This document shows, piece after piece, positions 1 through 8,563 of a stretch of DNA of 64,000 nt. The translations under genes were made by a program, and so were the position numbers. The stretch is from Leeuwenhoekiella parthenopeia (GTDB lineage Bacteria; Bacteroidota; Bacteroidia; Flavobacteriales; Flavobacteriaceae). Within the stretch, counting starts at the first letter, position 1. The number at the start of each line of letters is the position of its first letter. The DNA is taken from assembly GCF_020782115.1 (NCBI RefSeq), contig NZ_JAJGMW010000001.1:248001-312000 (forward strand), read 5' to 3'. The notes beneath the pieces are model-generated. The model saw nothing but the letters and a program-made list of their open reading frames with translations. It had not been told where the DNA came from and made no database searches.

Positions 1-408
1 CTGAAGGTTTTCAATGAAAATATTACAATTGCGGATACCCTGATAAATAGCATAGTTATTACCAGGACCAGCACCCCAATTTGTACCGTCCCAAACGTTA
101 AATTCAGGAGTGCCTACGTTCTGATTTCCTTTTGCGATTTCAAAGTTTCCAAGATCAGGTAGAATTAATTCATTTTTCCACATTTCATCTCCGGCAAGCA
201 TCCCAATATTGAATCTAATGTCTCCTTCCTGTGGAAGGTAAGAATAGCAAGTAAACAAATACTTTTCAGCTTCGTTTCGTAAGGTAAAAGCATTGTCTAT
301 AGTAGCCACATTATCTGGCACTACATCCAAATGTGATTCACAGGACTGTAAGAATACTGCTGCGGCAAATGTGATTATTAAGTATGATTTAAATATTGAT
401 GATTTCAT
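1..408 (-). CDS. SusD-like glycan-binding lipoprotein (N-terminal part, cut by window edge)
   Basis: Only the first 136 codons are in the window; the rest lies beyond base 1. The start at 408 gives a lipoprotein signal (MKSSIFKSYL..., lipobox ending LQSC at residue 23) followed by ESHLDVVPDN, a typical opening of SusD/RagB family proteins. The next residues (T-L-R-N-E-A-E-K-Y-L-F-T-C-Y) match the first TPR-like helix of SusD. Members are outer-membrane lipoproteins that cap a SusC transporter and bind the glycan outside the cell. It follows the SusC-like gene on the same strand with a 31-bp gap, the usual SusC-SusD order. I am confident of the family, not of the ligand. Confidence 0.85.
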   Translation of the reverse strand, partial: MKSSIFKSYLIITFAAAVFLQSCESHLDVVPDNVATIDNAFTLRNEAEKYLFTCYSYLPQEGDIRFNIGMLAGDEMWKNELILPDLGNFEIAKGNQNVGTPEFNVWDGTNWGAGPGNNYAIYQGIRNCNIFIENLQ

Positions 409-439
409 AGAACGTTCTAAGTTTAAATACTATCTTTTT

Positions 440-3400
440 TTAAAGTCTCGCGGTTATACCTAGATTGTATACCGATTGTATGGGATAACCCAAGCCATTT
501 GCCCCCTGTTCGGGATCCCAAAGATCAAATGCGCTCCAAACTGCAAGATTTATCCCGCTAGCATAAATTCTAAAACTTTTTAAGCCAAATTTTTTGGTAA
601 ACTTTTCAGGGGCATTATAGCCTAACTCGACATTTTTGAGTCTTATAAAATCCCCACTACGCATCCACCAGGTAGAGGGCTGGTTATTATTTACTTCCTG
701 TTGTGTACTCAATCTGGGCCAGAAAGCATAAACATCTCTATTTTCTTCAGACCAATGACTATTTGCGATGGCTTTAAGCAAACCGCTTTCTGAACGGCCA
801 TTTATAAAAAACGGTTGAATGAGTGCAGGATTAATGAAGAATGAAGAACCTGCGGATCCCTGTACAAAAAAGCTGATATCAAAGGCTTTGTATCCAACCG
901 TTCCTCCAAAACCATAAATTAACTCGGGTGTTTGTGGTTTACCAATAGGCACACGATCTGAATTGGTTATTTGTCCGTCACCATTAACATCGCGGTATTT
1001 TATATCTCCTCCCCTTACATCTCCAAACTGTGTGGGGGAATTTGCTACCTCTTCATCATCAACAAATAGACGCTCTGCAATAAGACCGTAACCTTGAGAA
1101 ACATTATCTCCTTTACGTTGTAAAAAGGATAAATTATCCGGATAATCTATTTCTGCAAATTCTTTAATCTCACTAGTAGCAAAGGTAAAATTACCCCTTA
1201 GACTGGTCCACCAGTCGCTAGAAAATTGCTTATTGTATTCAATTGCGCCATCAATACCTCTACTTTGAACCTCTCCAAAATTTGTAGATGGAGTTACCTG
1301 AAGCCCAAGAGTAGGACTTACATCTGCTCGTTCCTGAAGAATATTGGTTCGGTTTTGAATAAAGGCATCAAAAATAAAGTCGACCGAATTGAAGAGTTCA
1401 AAATCTAATCCCAAGTTAATCTGCTCTGATCGCTCCCAGGTTATTCTACTGTTTGCATAACGGCTTATGGAAACTCCAGGTCTTGTAAAACCAAAATCTT
1501 CTCCAAATGTTGCTCCGTAGGTCGCATTGTTCAGATTAACATTTGACAGATAAAAAAAACGATCCTGAGTTCTGCCTATCTCATCATTACCTATAAAGCC
1601 GTAAGTAGCTCTCAACTTTAAATCTGTAACAATATTCTTATTTTTAAAGTTTTCAAAATAAGGCTCATTAGAAATACGATAGGCTACACCAAAAGAGGGG
1701 AAAAATCCGTAACGGTTTCCTTCTGAAAATTTTTCAGATCCATTATAACCAAAATTTAGTTCTGCAAGATAACGATCGTCATATCCATAGGTAAATCGTC
1801 CGGAAATACCGTGGTTTCGGGTGGGCAAAGAAGCCTGAACACTACCACTATTTCCGGTTTGATAGCTGCTTATTAAATTTAAAAGCAAACCTGAAACTGC
1901 GTGTTTTTCATTAAAGGTGCGATTATAATTTATAGCTGTTTCATTATAAATACGCGAGTCGAGGTTTTTACCTAATTCCTGGAAATCTAGAAACTCAGTA
2001 CCCGTGGTACCTATAGATGCCGCACTACCATCATTTATGACAGAAAGAACGATTTCTCCAGTTTCTGGGTTTCTTCTTGAAGAATAATAAAAGGGATTGT
2101 ATTGTCTTGCGGTACCGAAGTTAGAAAACCTTCTAATATAACCCATCGAGCGCGCGCTCAAACCTTCAGTAATAAAATCAAGCTTCTGCTTAATCTCAAA
2201 TTGAGCTTGAATAGTTGAATTTTTAAATTCCTGATACCCCCTTACCATTTCCGCATAGGGGTTCAATGCAAGAACTCCACTACCCGGTCTCGTTTCGGCA
2301 CCTCCAAAAAGCGGATGCGTAGTAAAGGGTCGTAATTCTGTAGGGTAGATATCCGGAAACAAAACCGGATTAGAATATAAGGCTAAATTAAAAATACGCT
2401 GCCCTCCATTTATAGGATTGCCCTGAGCGTCCTGTCCACCAACTGGACCTGTGTAATCATCAAACTGCCCATATACACGAATGGTAGCTTTAGTAGTTTT
2501 TGTCAGATCAATATCGATGTTACTTCGTATAGCGTAATTAAAAAGTTTAATATTATTGTTAAAATCATTTATCCCATTTACATTAAGCAAACCATTATCA
2601 ATATTTAAAGTACCCGCAATGTAATATCTGGCACGCTCGCTACCCCCACTGGCACTTAAATTATATGCCTGATTCCAAGTGTAATCTTTAATAAGATCAT
2701 CAATCCAATTATTATTAGGATACAGAAGTTGATTATCGCCTGCCGCTGTTCTATCTATTTTATTCTGAGAATAAGGTAACGGAGCTAGTGGATCTCTAGT
2801 TAATGTTGCTTCATTAGCCAACTCCATATACGTAATATTATCGGCAAGTTGAAAGTTATCTGTATTTGATGAAAAACGATTCTCTACTCTAAAATCAAAC
2901 TGAACCTTACCCACTTTACCACTCTTAGTAGCTACGAGAATTACGCCATTTGCACCACGTGCACCATATATGGAAGCAGCCGCGGCATCTTTCAAAACAG
3001 AAAATGAAGCAATATCGTCTGGTTGTAACCGAGCTAAGTCTGTAGTATTAGATTCTATACCGTCAATAAGTATAAGCGGGTTACGCTTACCCTGACCAAA
3101 AGACCCTAAACCTCTTATAAAAAAATCTGAGTTATCTGCGCCGGGCTCACCAGATCGTTGATAACCTATCAGACCGGCAACGCGACCAGCCAGCACATTA
3201 GTCAAATTGCTCGTCGGGGTTTGCAATTCGCCCACCGGTACCGTTGCAATAGAACTTACAAGGCTTTCTTTTTTCTGGGAGCCTCCAAAACCGACTATTA
3301 CCAACTCTTCTAAAGATTCTGTACTTGGTTCTAAAACTACATCGATTTCGGTTTCATCTCCAACTCGTATTTCTTGCGTGGTAAAACCCAAATAAGAAAA

Positions 3401-3658
3401 CACTAAGACTGCATCTGGACCTGAAACTGTAAGCTGATAATTCCCATCAAAATCAGTATCAACACCATTTTGAGTACCTTTTTCTAATACAGATACTCCT
3501 GGTATAGGCCCATTAGAATCAGAAGATCTTACTGTTCCCCTTACAACCTGTTGATCATAAGTATTGTTGTTCTTAAGAATATTTTTTGCGGATGCTTCTA
3601 AAGAAATGAATGCAAAAAAAGAAACTATCGTAATTAACTGAAGTATTTTTCTAATCAT
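440..3658 (-). CDS. SusC/RagA-type TonB-dependent outer-membrane receptor
   Basis: This 1072-residue protein has the full SusC layout: signal peptide (to about residue 24, ending LEASA), a carboxypeptidase-regulatory-like beta-sandwich (about 38-115, with GTVRSSD and VFSYLGF), a TonB plug (about 125-235, with NPLILIDGIE and SVLKDAAAASIYGARGANGVILV), then a 22-strand barrel ending in the aromatic/basic GITARL. SusC proteins import oligosaccharides across the outer membrane using TonB energy. It precedes the SusD-like gene at the window edge and diverges from an AraC-family regulator. It differs clearly in sequence from the two SusC genes at 38.6-46.7 kb, so it probably serves a separate glycan or fraction. 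A TAnnTTTG-type promoter lies about 110 bp upstream. Confidence 0.95.
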   Translation of the reverse strand: MIRKILQLITIVSFFAFISLEASAKNILKNNNTYDQQVVRGTVRSSDSNGPIPGVSVLEKGTQNGVDTDFDGNYQLTVSGPDAVLVFSYLGFTTQEIRVGDETEIDVVLEPSTESLEELVIVGFGGSQKKESLVSSIATVPVGELQTPTSNLTNVLAGRVAGLIGYQRSGEPGADNSDFFIRGLGSFGQGKRNPLILIDGIESNTTDLARLQPDDIASFSVLKDAAAASIYGARGANGVILVATKSGKVGKVQFDFRVENRFSSNTDNFQLADNITYMELANEATLTRDPLAPLPYSQNKIDRTAAGDNQLLYPNNNWIDDLIKDYTWNQAYNLSASGGSERARYYIAGTLNIDNGLLNVNGINDFNNNIKLFNYAIRSNIDIDLTKTTKATIRVYGQFDDYTGPVGGQDAQGNPINGGQRIFNLALYSNPVLFPDIYPTELRPFTTHPLFGGAETRPGSGVLALNPYAEMVRGYQEFKNSTIQAQFEIKQKLDFITEGLSARSMGYIRRFSNFGTARQYNPFYYSSRRNPETGEIVLSVINDGSAASIGTTGTEFLDFQELGKNLDSRIYNETAINYNRTFNEKHAVSGLLLNLISSYQTGNSGSVQASLPTRNHGISGRFTYGYDDRYLAELNFGYNGSEKFSEGNRYGFFPSFGVAYRISNEPYFENFKNKNIVTDLKLRATYGFIGNDEIGRTQDRFFYLSNVNLNNATYGATFGEDFGFTRPGVSISRYANSRITWERSEQINLGLDFELFNSVDFIFDAFIQNRTNILQERADVSPTLGLQVTPSTNFGEVQSRGIDGAIEYNKQFSSDWWTSLRGNFTFATSEIKEFAEIDYPDNLSFLQRKGDNVSQGYGLIAERLFVDDEEVANSPTQFGDVRGGDIKYRDVNGDGQITNSDRVPIGKPQTPELIYGFGGTVGYKAFDISFFVQGSAGSSFFINPALIQPFFINGRSESGLLKAIANSHWSEENRDVYAFWPRLSTQQEVNNNQPSTWWMRSGDFIRLKNVELGYNAPEKFTKKFGLKSFRIYASGINLAVWSAFDLWDPEQGANGLGYPIQSVYNLGITARL

Positions 3659-4163
3659 TAAATTGAGATTTGTGTTTAGACTTCACTTTTAAATTATGTT
3701 TTAAAAGCTACTACAAAATCAAGCTGAACTATACATTCAGTTTGACGATTTAGAATTCTAAAACTCAAAACTAATGTTAAACATTTTAACAAAAAATGGA
3801 TACTTCTCTTCTTATAATGGATAATTTTACGATTTTATCCCTAAGGCAGTCGGTTGGATTAAATAAATAGTTTCTAATATTAATAATTAACTGAAATCCA
3901 ATGCTATAAACATATATCCAATTAATATGTGTAAAATTTACAGTAAAATATGATTTACTACATCGTTTTTGTAAATTAGCTATCATATTAAAATATGGAT
4001 TATTCATCGAATAATTTATACGAAATAGTTTAACAGAATATATAAATTAGTAAACATTTTATCGACTGATTAAATTCATCATTTTGCGTTCTGCCACTGT
4101 GATTTATGTAAAATGTTTTGCTAATCATGATAAAAAAAAGTCTGTGCTAATTCCTCAATAACT
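3659..4163. other. 505-bp divergent intergenic region
   Basis: This very AT-rich stretch separates the divergent SusC and AraC-family genes. Apart from the candidate promoter at 3766-3793 I see no gene. A near-palindrome GTTAAACATTTTAAC overlaps that promoter at about 3776-3790. A small ORF at 3786-4007 on the minus strand has no recognisable domain and I do not count it. Confidence 0.6.
3766..3793 (-). promoter_or_regulatory. candidate Bacteroidota promoter for the SusC-like gene at 440-3658
   Basis: Read on the minus strand, TTTG (3790-3793) and TAGTTTTG (3766-3773) are separated by 16 bp. This matches the Bacteroidota consensus TTTG / TAnnTTTG, although the spacing is slightly shorter than the usual 17-23. 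It would start transcription near 3759 and give a leader of about 100 nt. Confidence 0.4.
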
Positions 4164-5069
4164 ATGAACCAGTTAAAGCATCAAAAAATAAGAGAAGGTT
4201 TTTTAGGGCAACGCATGATCACTATTCCTCCGAATATTAAAATGGAAATAGAAAAAAATGAATTGATTTCAGACTTTAATTTAACAGCCATAGGTTATTA
4301 TCCACAGGCTGTATATCACGACAGACGCCGAAAGTTTGGAAGCGCAGAATACATTTTACTCTATTGCACAGAAGGCAGAGGTCGGGTTGAAATTGAGAAT
4401 GAGGGTTATGATGTAAGCCCTAATACATTTATATTGGTTCCTCCACATATTGCACATCATTACAGCAGTTCAATTAATGAACCCTGGACCATTTACTGGG
4501 CACATTTTATAGGAAAAAAAGCTGAAGTCTTTTACAAAAAATTTCAGTTAAATAATAAACCTCAAATAAAAAATATACCCCGAAATGAAGATCGTTTAAA
4601 GGTATTTTTCAGAATTATGAGTCTTCTCGAAGTTGGTTTTGAAATTGAAAATGTTGAGCTGGCGAATATTGAATTATATCATCTTCTTGCTACAATGATC
4701 TATCAGGAGGATATTAATCCTGCTCAGGCTAAAGAAGATACAATTACTAAATCAATTGATTTTTTAAATAAAAATCTCAATAAGAACCTTAAAGTTGAGG
4801 AACTTGCAGCAGAACAAAACTTATCTGTTTCAAGATATTCTGAGTTGTTTAAAAAAAGAACAGGCTACTCTCCCATACATTATTTCAATAAATTGAAGAT
4901 TCAGAAATCATGTCAATACCTGTACTTTACAGATATGACCATGAAAGAAATTTGTATTAAAATAGGTTTTGATGACCCCTATTATTATTCTAGAGCTTTT
5001 AAAAAAATGATGGGAATGCCACCTTCAAAATACAGGTCAGATTTTAAGCAAAAAAAACTAGATAATTAA
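4164..5069 (+). CDS. AraC-family transcriptional regulator
   Basis: This 301-residue cytoplasmic protein lacks a signal peptide. Residues about 35-165 form an AraC-type cupin sensor (YILLYCTEGRG, FILVPPHIAHHY, WTIYWAHFIG), and residues about 200-295 form the paired helix-turn-helix domain (VEELAAEQNLSVSRYSELFK, then IGFDDPYYYSRAFKKMMGMPPSKYR). Such proteins bind a sugar or related ligand in the cupin and activate neighbouring catabolic genes. It diverges from the SusC-like gene at 3658 and converges on the GH43 gene at 5139, so the left locus is its likely target. The ATG at 4164 leads directly into the conserved domain. The ligand is unknown. Confidence 0.92.
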   Translation: MNQLKHQKIREGFLGQRMITIPPNIKMEIEKNELISDFNLTAIGYYPQAVYHDRRRKFGSAEYILLYCTEGRGRVEIENEGYDVSPNTFILVPPHIAHHYSSSINEPWTIYWAHFIGKKAEVFYKKFQLNNKPQIKNIPRNEDRLKVFFRIMSLLEVGFEIENVELANIELYHLLATMIYQEDINPAQAKEDTITKSIDFLNKNLNKNLKVEELAAEQNLSVSRYSELFKKRTGYSPIHYFNKLKIQKSCQYLYFTDMTMKEICIKIGFDDPYYYSRAFKKMMGMPPSKYRSDFKQKKLDN

Positions 5070-5107
5070 AATGCATATTACCTCCAAGTCGGGAGCAATA
5101 TGCATTT
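5069..5107. terminator. bidirectional hairpin between convergent genes
   Basis: AAATGCATATT (5069-5079) pairs perfectly with AATATGCATTT (5097-5107), and an inner CTCC/GGAG stem lies at 5082-5095. It sits between the convergent AraC-type and GH43 genes and overlaps the regulator's stop codon. The U-tract is weak, so termination is inferred from position and stem strength. Confidence 0.6.
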
Positions 5108-5138
5108 AAAGTCATTTTCAATATATCTCTTTTAAATT

Positions 5139-7712
5139 CTAATTCTTAATTATTTCTGCACTTAATGGTTCTAAGTTAGCGCTTCTGATTTGTGCAATAT
5201 AAACTCCTGGCTTTTGCTGACTAAGGTCAATTTCAAAAGCATTCTCGCCGGCGTTTAACTTTATTTTTGACTCATATATTATAGTCCCTAACATATCATA
5301 AATTGTCAAACTACCTTTATTTGCGATCACAGAATTTACACTTACGGTTGCGAGATCTGATGTAGGGTTTGGATAAATTGATAATTGCTCGATTTCAACT
5401 GGGTCTTCAGTTGTACAACTTCCTATTAATGCTCCGTTTTCAACTAATGCTGGTACTGCGCTTTTTGCTACACAAAGTGTTTTACCCTTATAACATAGTA
5501 AAATTTTAGTCATACCAGAACTTTGAGTACATCTTACGTCCTCAACAGTCACCTCACTACTTTCGCTTATAGTACAACCCGCTTCGTCAGTAACCAAAAC
5601 AGTATAAATAGTCGTTTCAGTTGGGCAAACTTCAATTGTCTTTGAAATTTCTCCAGTACTCCATAAATATGAATAATTACCTGAACCACCTGTGACTGAT
5701 TGAACCTCAAGTGTAACGCATTGGCTTTCATACCCAAATTGCAATTCAGCATTTTCAGTGACCCGTATTTGCAAAGCCTCGGGCTCATTTATTTTTATAT
5801 TTTCAGTAATGGTATACCCCGAGGCATCTGTAACTGCTACGGTATATTCACCAGCACTAAGATCTGTTGCCTGCTGCATTTTTTGCCCATTGCTCCACTC
5901 ATACGTGTAAGGAGCAAATCCATCCATTACTTCAATCGAAGCAGATCCTGTAGCATCACCGTTGCAAACAACATCTGAGACCTCTATCAATTTTGTTTTT
6001 AATTTTAGACCTATTTCAATGTTTTTTGTTTGAACATTAAATTTATCATCTAAATAATAAACCGTGTATTGACCCAAATCATCGGACTCTATATCACTTA
6101 TAAATGGAGCGCGACCTTCAAAATAATAGTCTTTTGGCCCGTGATAGCTCCAAGAGCCATAAAATTGAGTTTGACCCGTAGGCGTCTGAGCTTGCGGTCC
6201 TAAACGTACGGTATCACTTATGTCAACTCCTATTTTAGTCCCTACACTAAAGCTTCCACCATTAATGTTATAATATGAATTTATCCCGTTTTCCTCATAA
6301 TCCTCAGAATTCATCATCAGTCTAAACTCAGCTGCCGACGCGAAACGCGTTCCGAAAATATCGCTACGTCCCACGAGTTTCATATACTTCGCATTCTTAA
6401 CAGGAAAATACAACTCGCTCCAATAACTCATTCTTCCAGAAGCTACGGGTTTACCCCAGTTTTCACCATCCATACTTAAGTATAGTTGAAAATCACTAAT
6501 TAGGTTAGGACTTCGATCTTGTCTGGGTACACACATAAACCCGGAAACATCGTAATTGTTGCCTAAATCAATAATCATCTCGTGAGGATAGGAATCTATA
6601 CCGTTTGTATAATTAGTATTCCAAATGGTATTTACATTATTGTCAAAAACATTCGAGGAAGAAAAAGTTGTGTTATTCTGCTCGCTAGAAACTGTAATTA
6701 CCCGCCAGTCATTGTTGGGAACGTACACATTATCATCATATGCGCTCCAGGTTCCTTTTTCCATGTCAATTTTAAGTTCAGGTACATACTTCAAACTCAA
6801 ATTACCAAAACTAGCTTCAATAGGAAGAATTATATTTTTTGATTCACGAAGATCAGGATCTTTCCAGCGATCTCCCATATAAAAGTAAGAAGTTCCCTCG
6901 CTTCCGGTTACACTAAAAGCAGCTGTAGGCTGAGTATCATAAGTTATTCGATTACCAAAGTTCCGTAAAGAAGACCACTGCTTCATTATAGAAGTAGTGT
7001 ATGCATATTGTCCTTCATTGGGATCCCAGCCTGTTTTATATGAATTTAAAAGATAGTAGTAACCATCCTTTTTGAAAAGTACAGGAGCTTCTTTACTCGT
7101 TCCTGCGAATAAAATATTTACATCACCCGTTAGGTCCATATAATCAGGCGTTAATTTGTAGATATTTAGGCTTCGGTTGTCTTTATTATTTGAAATGTAG
7201 TATGCCGTGTTATCGGTATCAACAAATAATGTACTGTCATTAGAATCATAGCCCAGAGGTTCAATTATCTTTTCAAATGCATAGTTACCATCGACCGTGG
7301 GGGAGCTAAAAATTGCTATTGCGCCATATGTGAGACTTCTGTTTTTCCATCCAGACCAAATAATAAAGCGATCTGTTGCCTCATTATAGACTAAGTTTGG
7401 TCTAACTGTTATACGCTGTTGACTTGCTATTTCCGGATTTGTAGTAGCGTCAATAACCTTATTTAAAAATGTCCAATTCACTAAATCTGTAGAGGAGTAT
7501 AAATTGACCCCGATAGTGAAGAAATCATTTGAGTAATCCTGACCCAGCATATAATAGACCCCATCGTGCTGCAGAATACTTGCACCGTGGGCACTGATTC
7601 GATTCCCATCTGTATCAAACCAGGAAACTCCATTTCTTATAGATTCCTTTTGAGAAAAGCCTGAAACGCTAAAAGCAAAAGACAGAGCAATAAAAAGTAA
7701 TTTTTTAAACAT
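5139..7712 (-). CDS. secreted multidomain GH43 enzyme (exo-galactanase-like) with F5/8C, SprB-type repeats and T9SS tail
   Basis: 857 residues in this order: signal peptide ending SGFSQ (21); GH43-type beta-propeller (about 28-325); F5/8 type C carbohydrate-binding domain (about 335-470); an Ig-like segment; one clear SprB repeat (about 573-645, CNGDATGSASIEV) and a second similar module; and a C-terminal T9SS type A sorting domain (about 780-857, with LSIYPNPTSD). The catalytic domain opens with WFDTDGN...AHGASIL...YYMLGQDY. This resembles the GH43 group containing exo-beta-1,3-galactanases (subfamily 24/34-like), where the usual first Asp base is replaced; here AHGA stands where many GH43 proteins have DP. 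The product should be exported and attached to the cell surface. It belongs to the left locus by position. The galactanase assignment is inference from motif resemblance. Confidence 0.85.
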   Translation of the reverse strand: MFKKLLFIALSFAFSVSGFSQKESIRNGVSWFDTDGNRISAHGASILQHDGVYYMLGQDYSNDFFTIGVNLYSSTDLVNWTFLNKVIDATTNPEIASQQRITVRPNLVYNEATDRFIIWSGWKNRSLTYGAIAIFSSPTVDGNYAFEKIIEPLGYDSNDSTLFVDTDNTAYYISNNKDNRSLNIYKLTPDYMDLTGDVNILFAGTSKEAPVLFKKDGYYYLLNSYKTGWDPNEGQYAYTTSIMKQWSSLRNFGNRITYDTQPTAAFSVTGSEGTSYFYMGDRWKDPDLRESKNIILPIEASFGNLSLKYVPELKIDMEKGTWSAYDDNVYVPNNDWRVITVSSEQNNTTFSSSNVFDNNVNTIWNTNYTNGIDSYPHEMIIDLGNNYDVSGFMCVPRQDRSPNLISDFQLYLSMDGENWGKPVASGRMSYWSELYFPVKNAKYMKLVGRSDIFGTRFASAAEFRLMMNSEDYEENGINSYYNINGGSFSVGTKIGVDISDTVRLGPQAQTPTGQTQFYGSWSYHGPKDYYFEGRAPFISDIESDDLGQYTVYYLDDKFNVQTKNIEIGLKLKTKLIEVSDVVCNGDATGSASIEVMDGFAPYTYEWSNGQKMQQATDLSAGEYTVAVTDASGYTITENIKINEPEALQIRVTENAELQFGYESQCVTLEVQSVTGGSGNYSYLWSTGEISKTIEVCPTETTIYTVLVTDEAGCTISESSEVTVEDVRCTQSSGMTKILLCYKGKTLCVAKSAVPALVENGALIGSCTTEDPVEIEQLSIYPNPTSDLATVSVNSVIANKGSLTIYDMLGTIIYESKIKLNAGENAFEIDLSQQKPGVYIAQIRSANLEPLSAEIIKN

Positions 7713-8171
7713 ACGAGTGATTTTTTAAATACCCTTGAAATTAAATTCATCGTATTCCAAATAGCGGAAACTAAAAATCAATTTCAGTACGATATCGTTT
7801 GAGAAACTGTTGTGAAAAACTTAATCACGTAAATTTATCAGCTTAAAATCAGACTCTTGCTAGAGTAAACTACGGAAATACTGGAAAATTTTACATTTTA
7901 AACAATTAGCAATATCTATTAATTACTTCTTTAGCTTTTAGAAATTAAAAATTTGATAAATACTAAAAGATAGGGCTCTAATGACCTGTTTTGACAGGCT
8001 ACTATATCTGCAGAGATTTTATCAGTTATTCTGGATATAGCATATGTAGATACATAAATGTTATAGACTTCTCTTCAATATAGCTATTGCTCATACCCTT
8101 GACATAGGTAAAGCGACACAAAGATGTTATTATCCCGTATACCATAGTATCTCTTAAGAACCATGATAGGG
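7713..8171. other. intergenic region with no gene seen
   Basis: About 460 bp upstream of the GH43 gene at 7712. I find no ORF with family features, no RNA gene and no convincing promoter box. It ends where the decayed transposase fragment ends. Confidence 0.5.
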
Positions 8172-8449
8172 TTAAAACTCAAACTCTATCTCTGGGACAG
8201 CAAGTTGTGATTCTCCGAAAGAAGTTTTTAGTGTTTTTGGAGTATAACCATTGCGGGTATTTCCGGTCTTGGATTATTGGTTTTTATTGTTATCCAAATG
8301 CGCATCAAGCTTACCTTCAACTATTCCTGCCTCACCGCAGGCAGGTTCTCAGTACCGCGTTTCTACAGTTGCTTGAAAAAACCGTTGAGCTCATCGCCTG
8401 TCTTAAACTGTTTTACAAAATCAGAATTGATTAACTCCTCTTTCTTCAT
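8172..8449 (-). pseudogene. IS256-family (mutator-type) transposase, N-terminal remnant
   Basis: Reading the minus strand from the ATG at 8449 gives MKKEELINSDFVKQFK, then TGDELNGFFKQL, a TAG stop, and KRGTE. After the 20-bp palindrome at 8326-8345 the frame shifts and continues EGKLDAHLDNNKNQ, a TAA stop, then SKTGNTRNGYTPKTLKTSFG and ESQLAVP. This is the conserved N-terminus of IS256-family transposases (LEGELDAHL, NxRNGxxxKTxKTxxGE). The fragment then runs into EIEFEF and a stop, so the DDE catalytic domain is gone. Two in-frame stops, one insertion and truncation make it clearly dead. It lies beside the tyrosine recombinase gene and marks this segment as mobile-DNA debris. Confidence 0.88.
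8326..8345. repeat. 20-bp GC-rich palindromic insertion inside the IS256 remnant
   Basis: On the plus strand CCTGCCT (8326-8332) and AGGCAGG (8339-8345) are perfect inverted arms around CACCGC. Deleting exactly these 20 bp restores the transposase reading frame as GTE-K-IVEGKLDAHL, so the element was inserted into coding sequence. It is the only copy I see in this window. Confidence 0.8.
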
Positions 8450-8473
8450 AATGGTGTAAACTCTGAATTTAAA

Positions 8474-8505
8474 AAAAATAGCGGGGTTTTGCTCCCGCTA
8501 TTTTT
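8474..8505. terminator. intrinsic terminator downstream of the integrase gene
   Basis: AAAAATAGCGGG (8474-8485) pairs perfectly over 12 bp with CCCGCTATTTTT (8494-8505). The T/A-rich flanks let it work in both directions. It lies 59 bp past the integrase stop codon and just before the start of the transposase remnant. Confidence 0.85.
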
Positions 8506-8563
8506 AGTTACACACTTTATAAGATAGTGCTAAAATTACGAAGTTTATTGGTTAAGGTATTGT

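Noticed and set aside
3786-4007. 73-residue minus-strand ORF in the divergent region
   Set aside because: No domain, low complexity composition and location on top of the candidate promoter argue for chance.
8207-8459. Plus-strand ORFs of 75 and 60 residues
   Set aside because: They are antisense shadows of the IS256 transposase remnant, which explains the sequence on the other strand.
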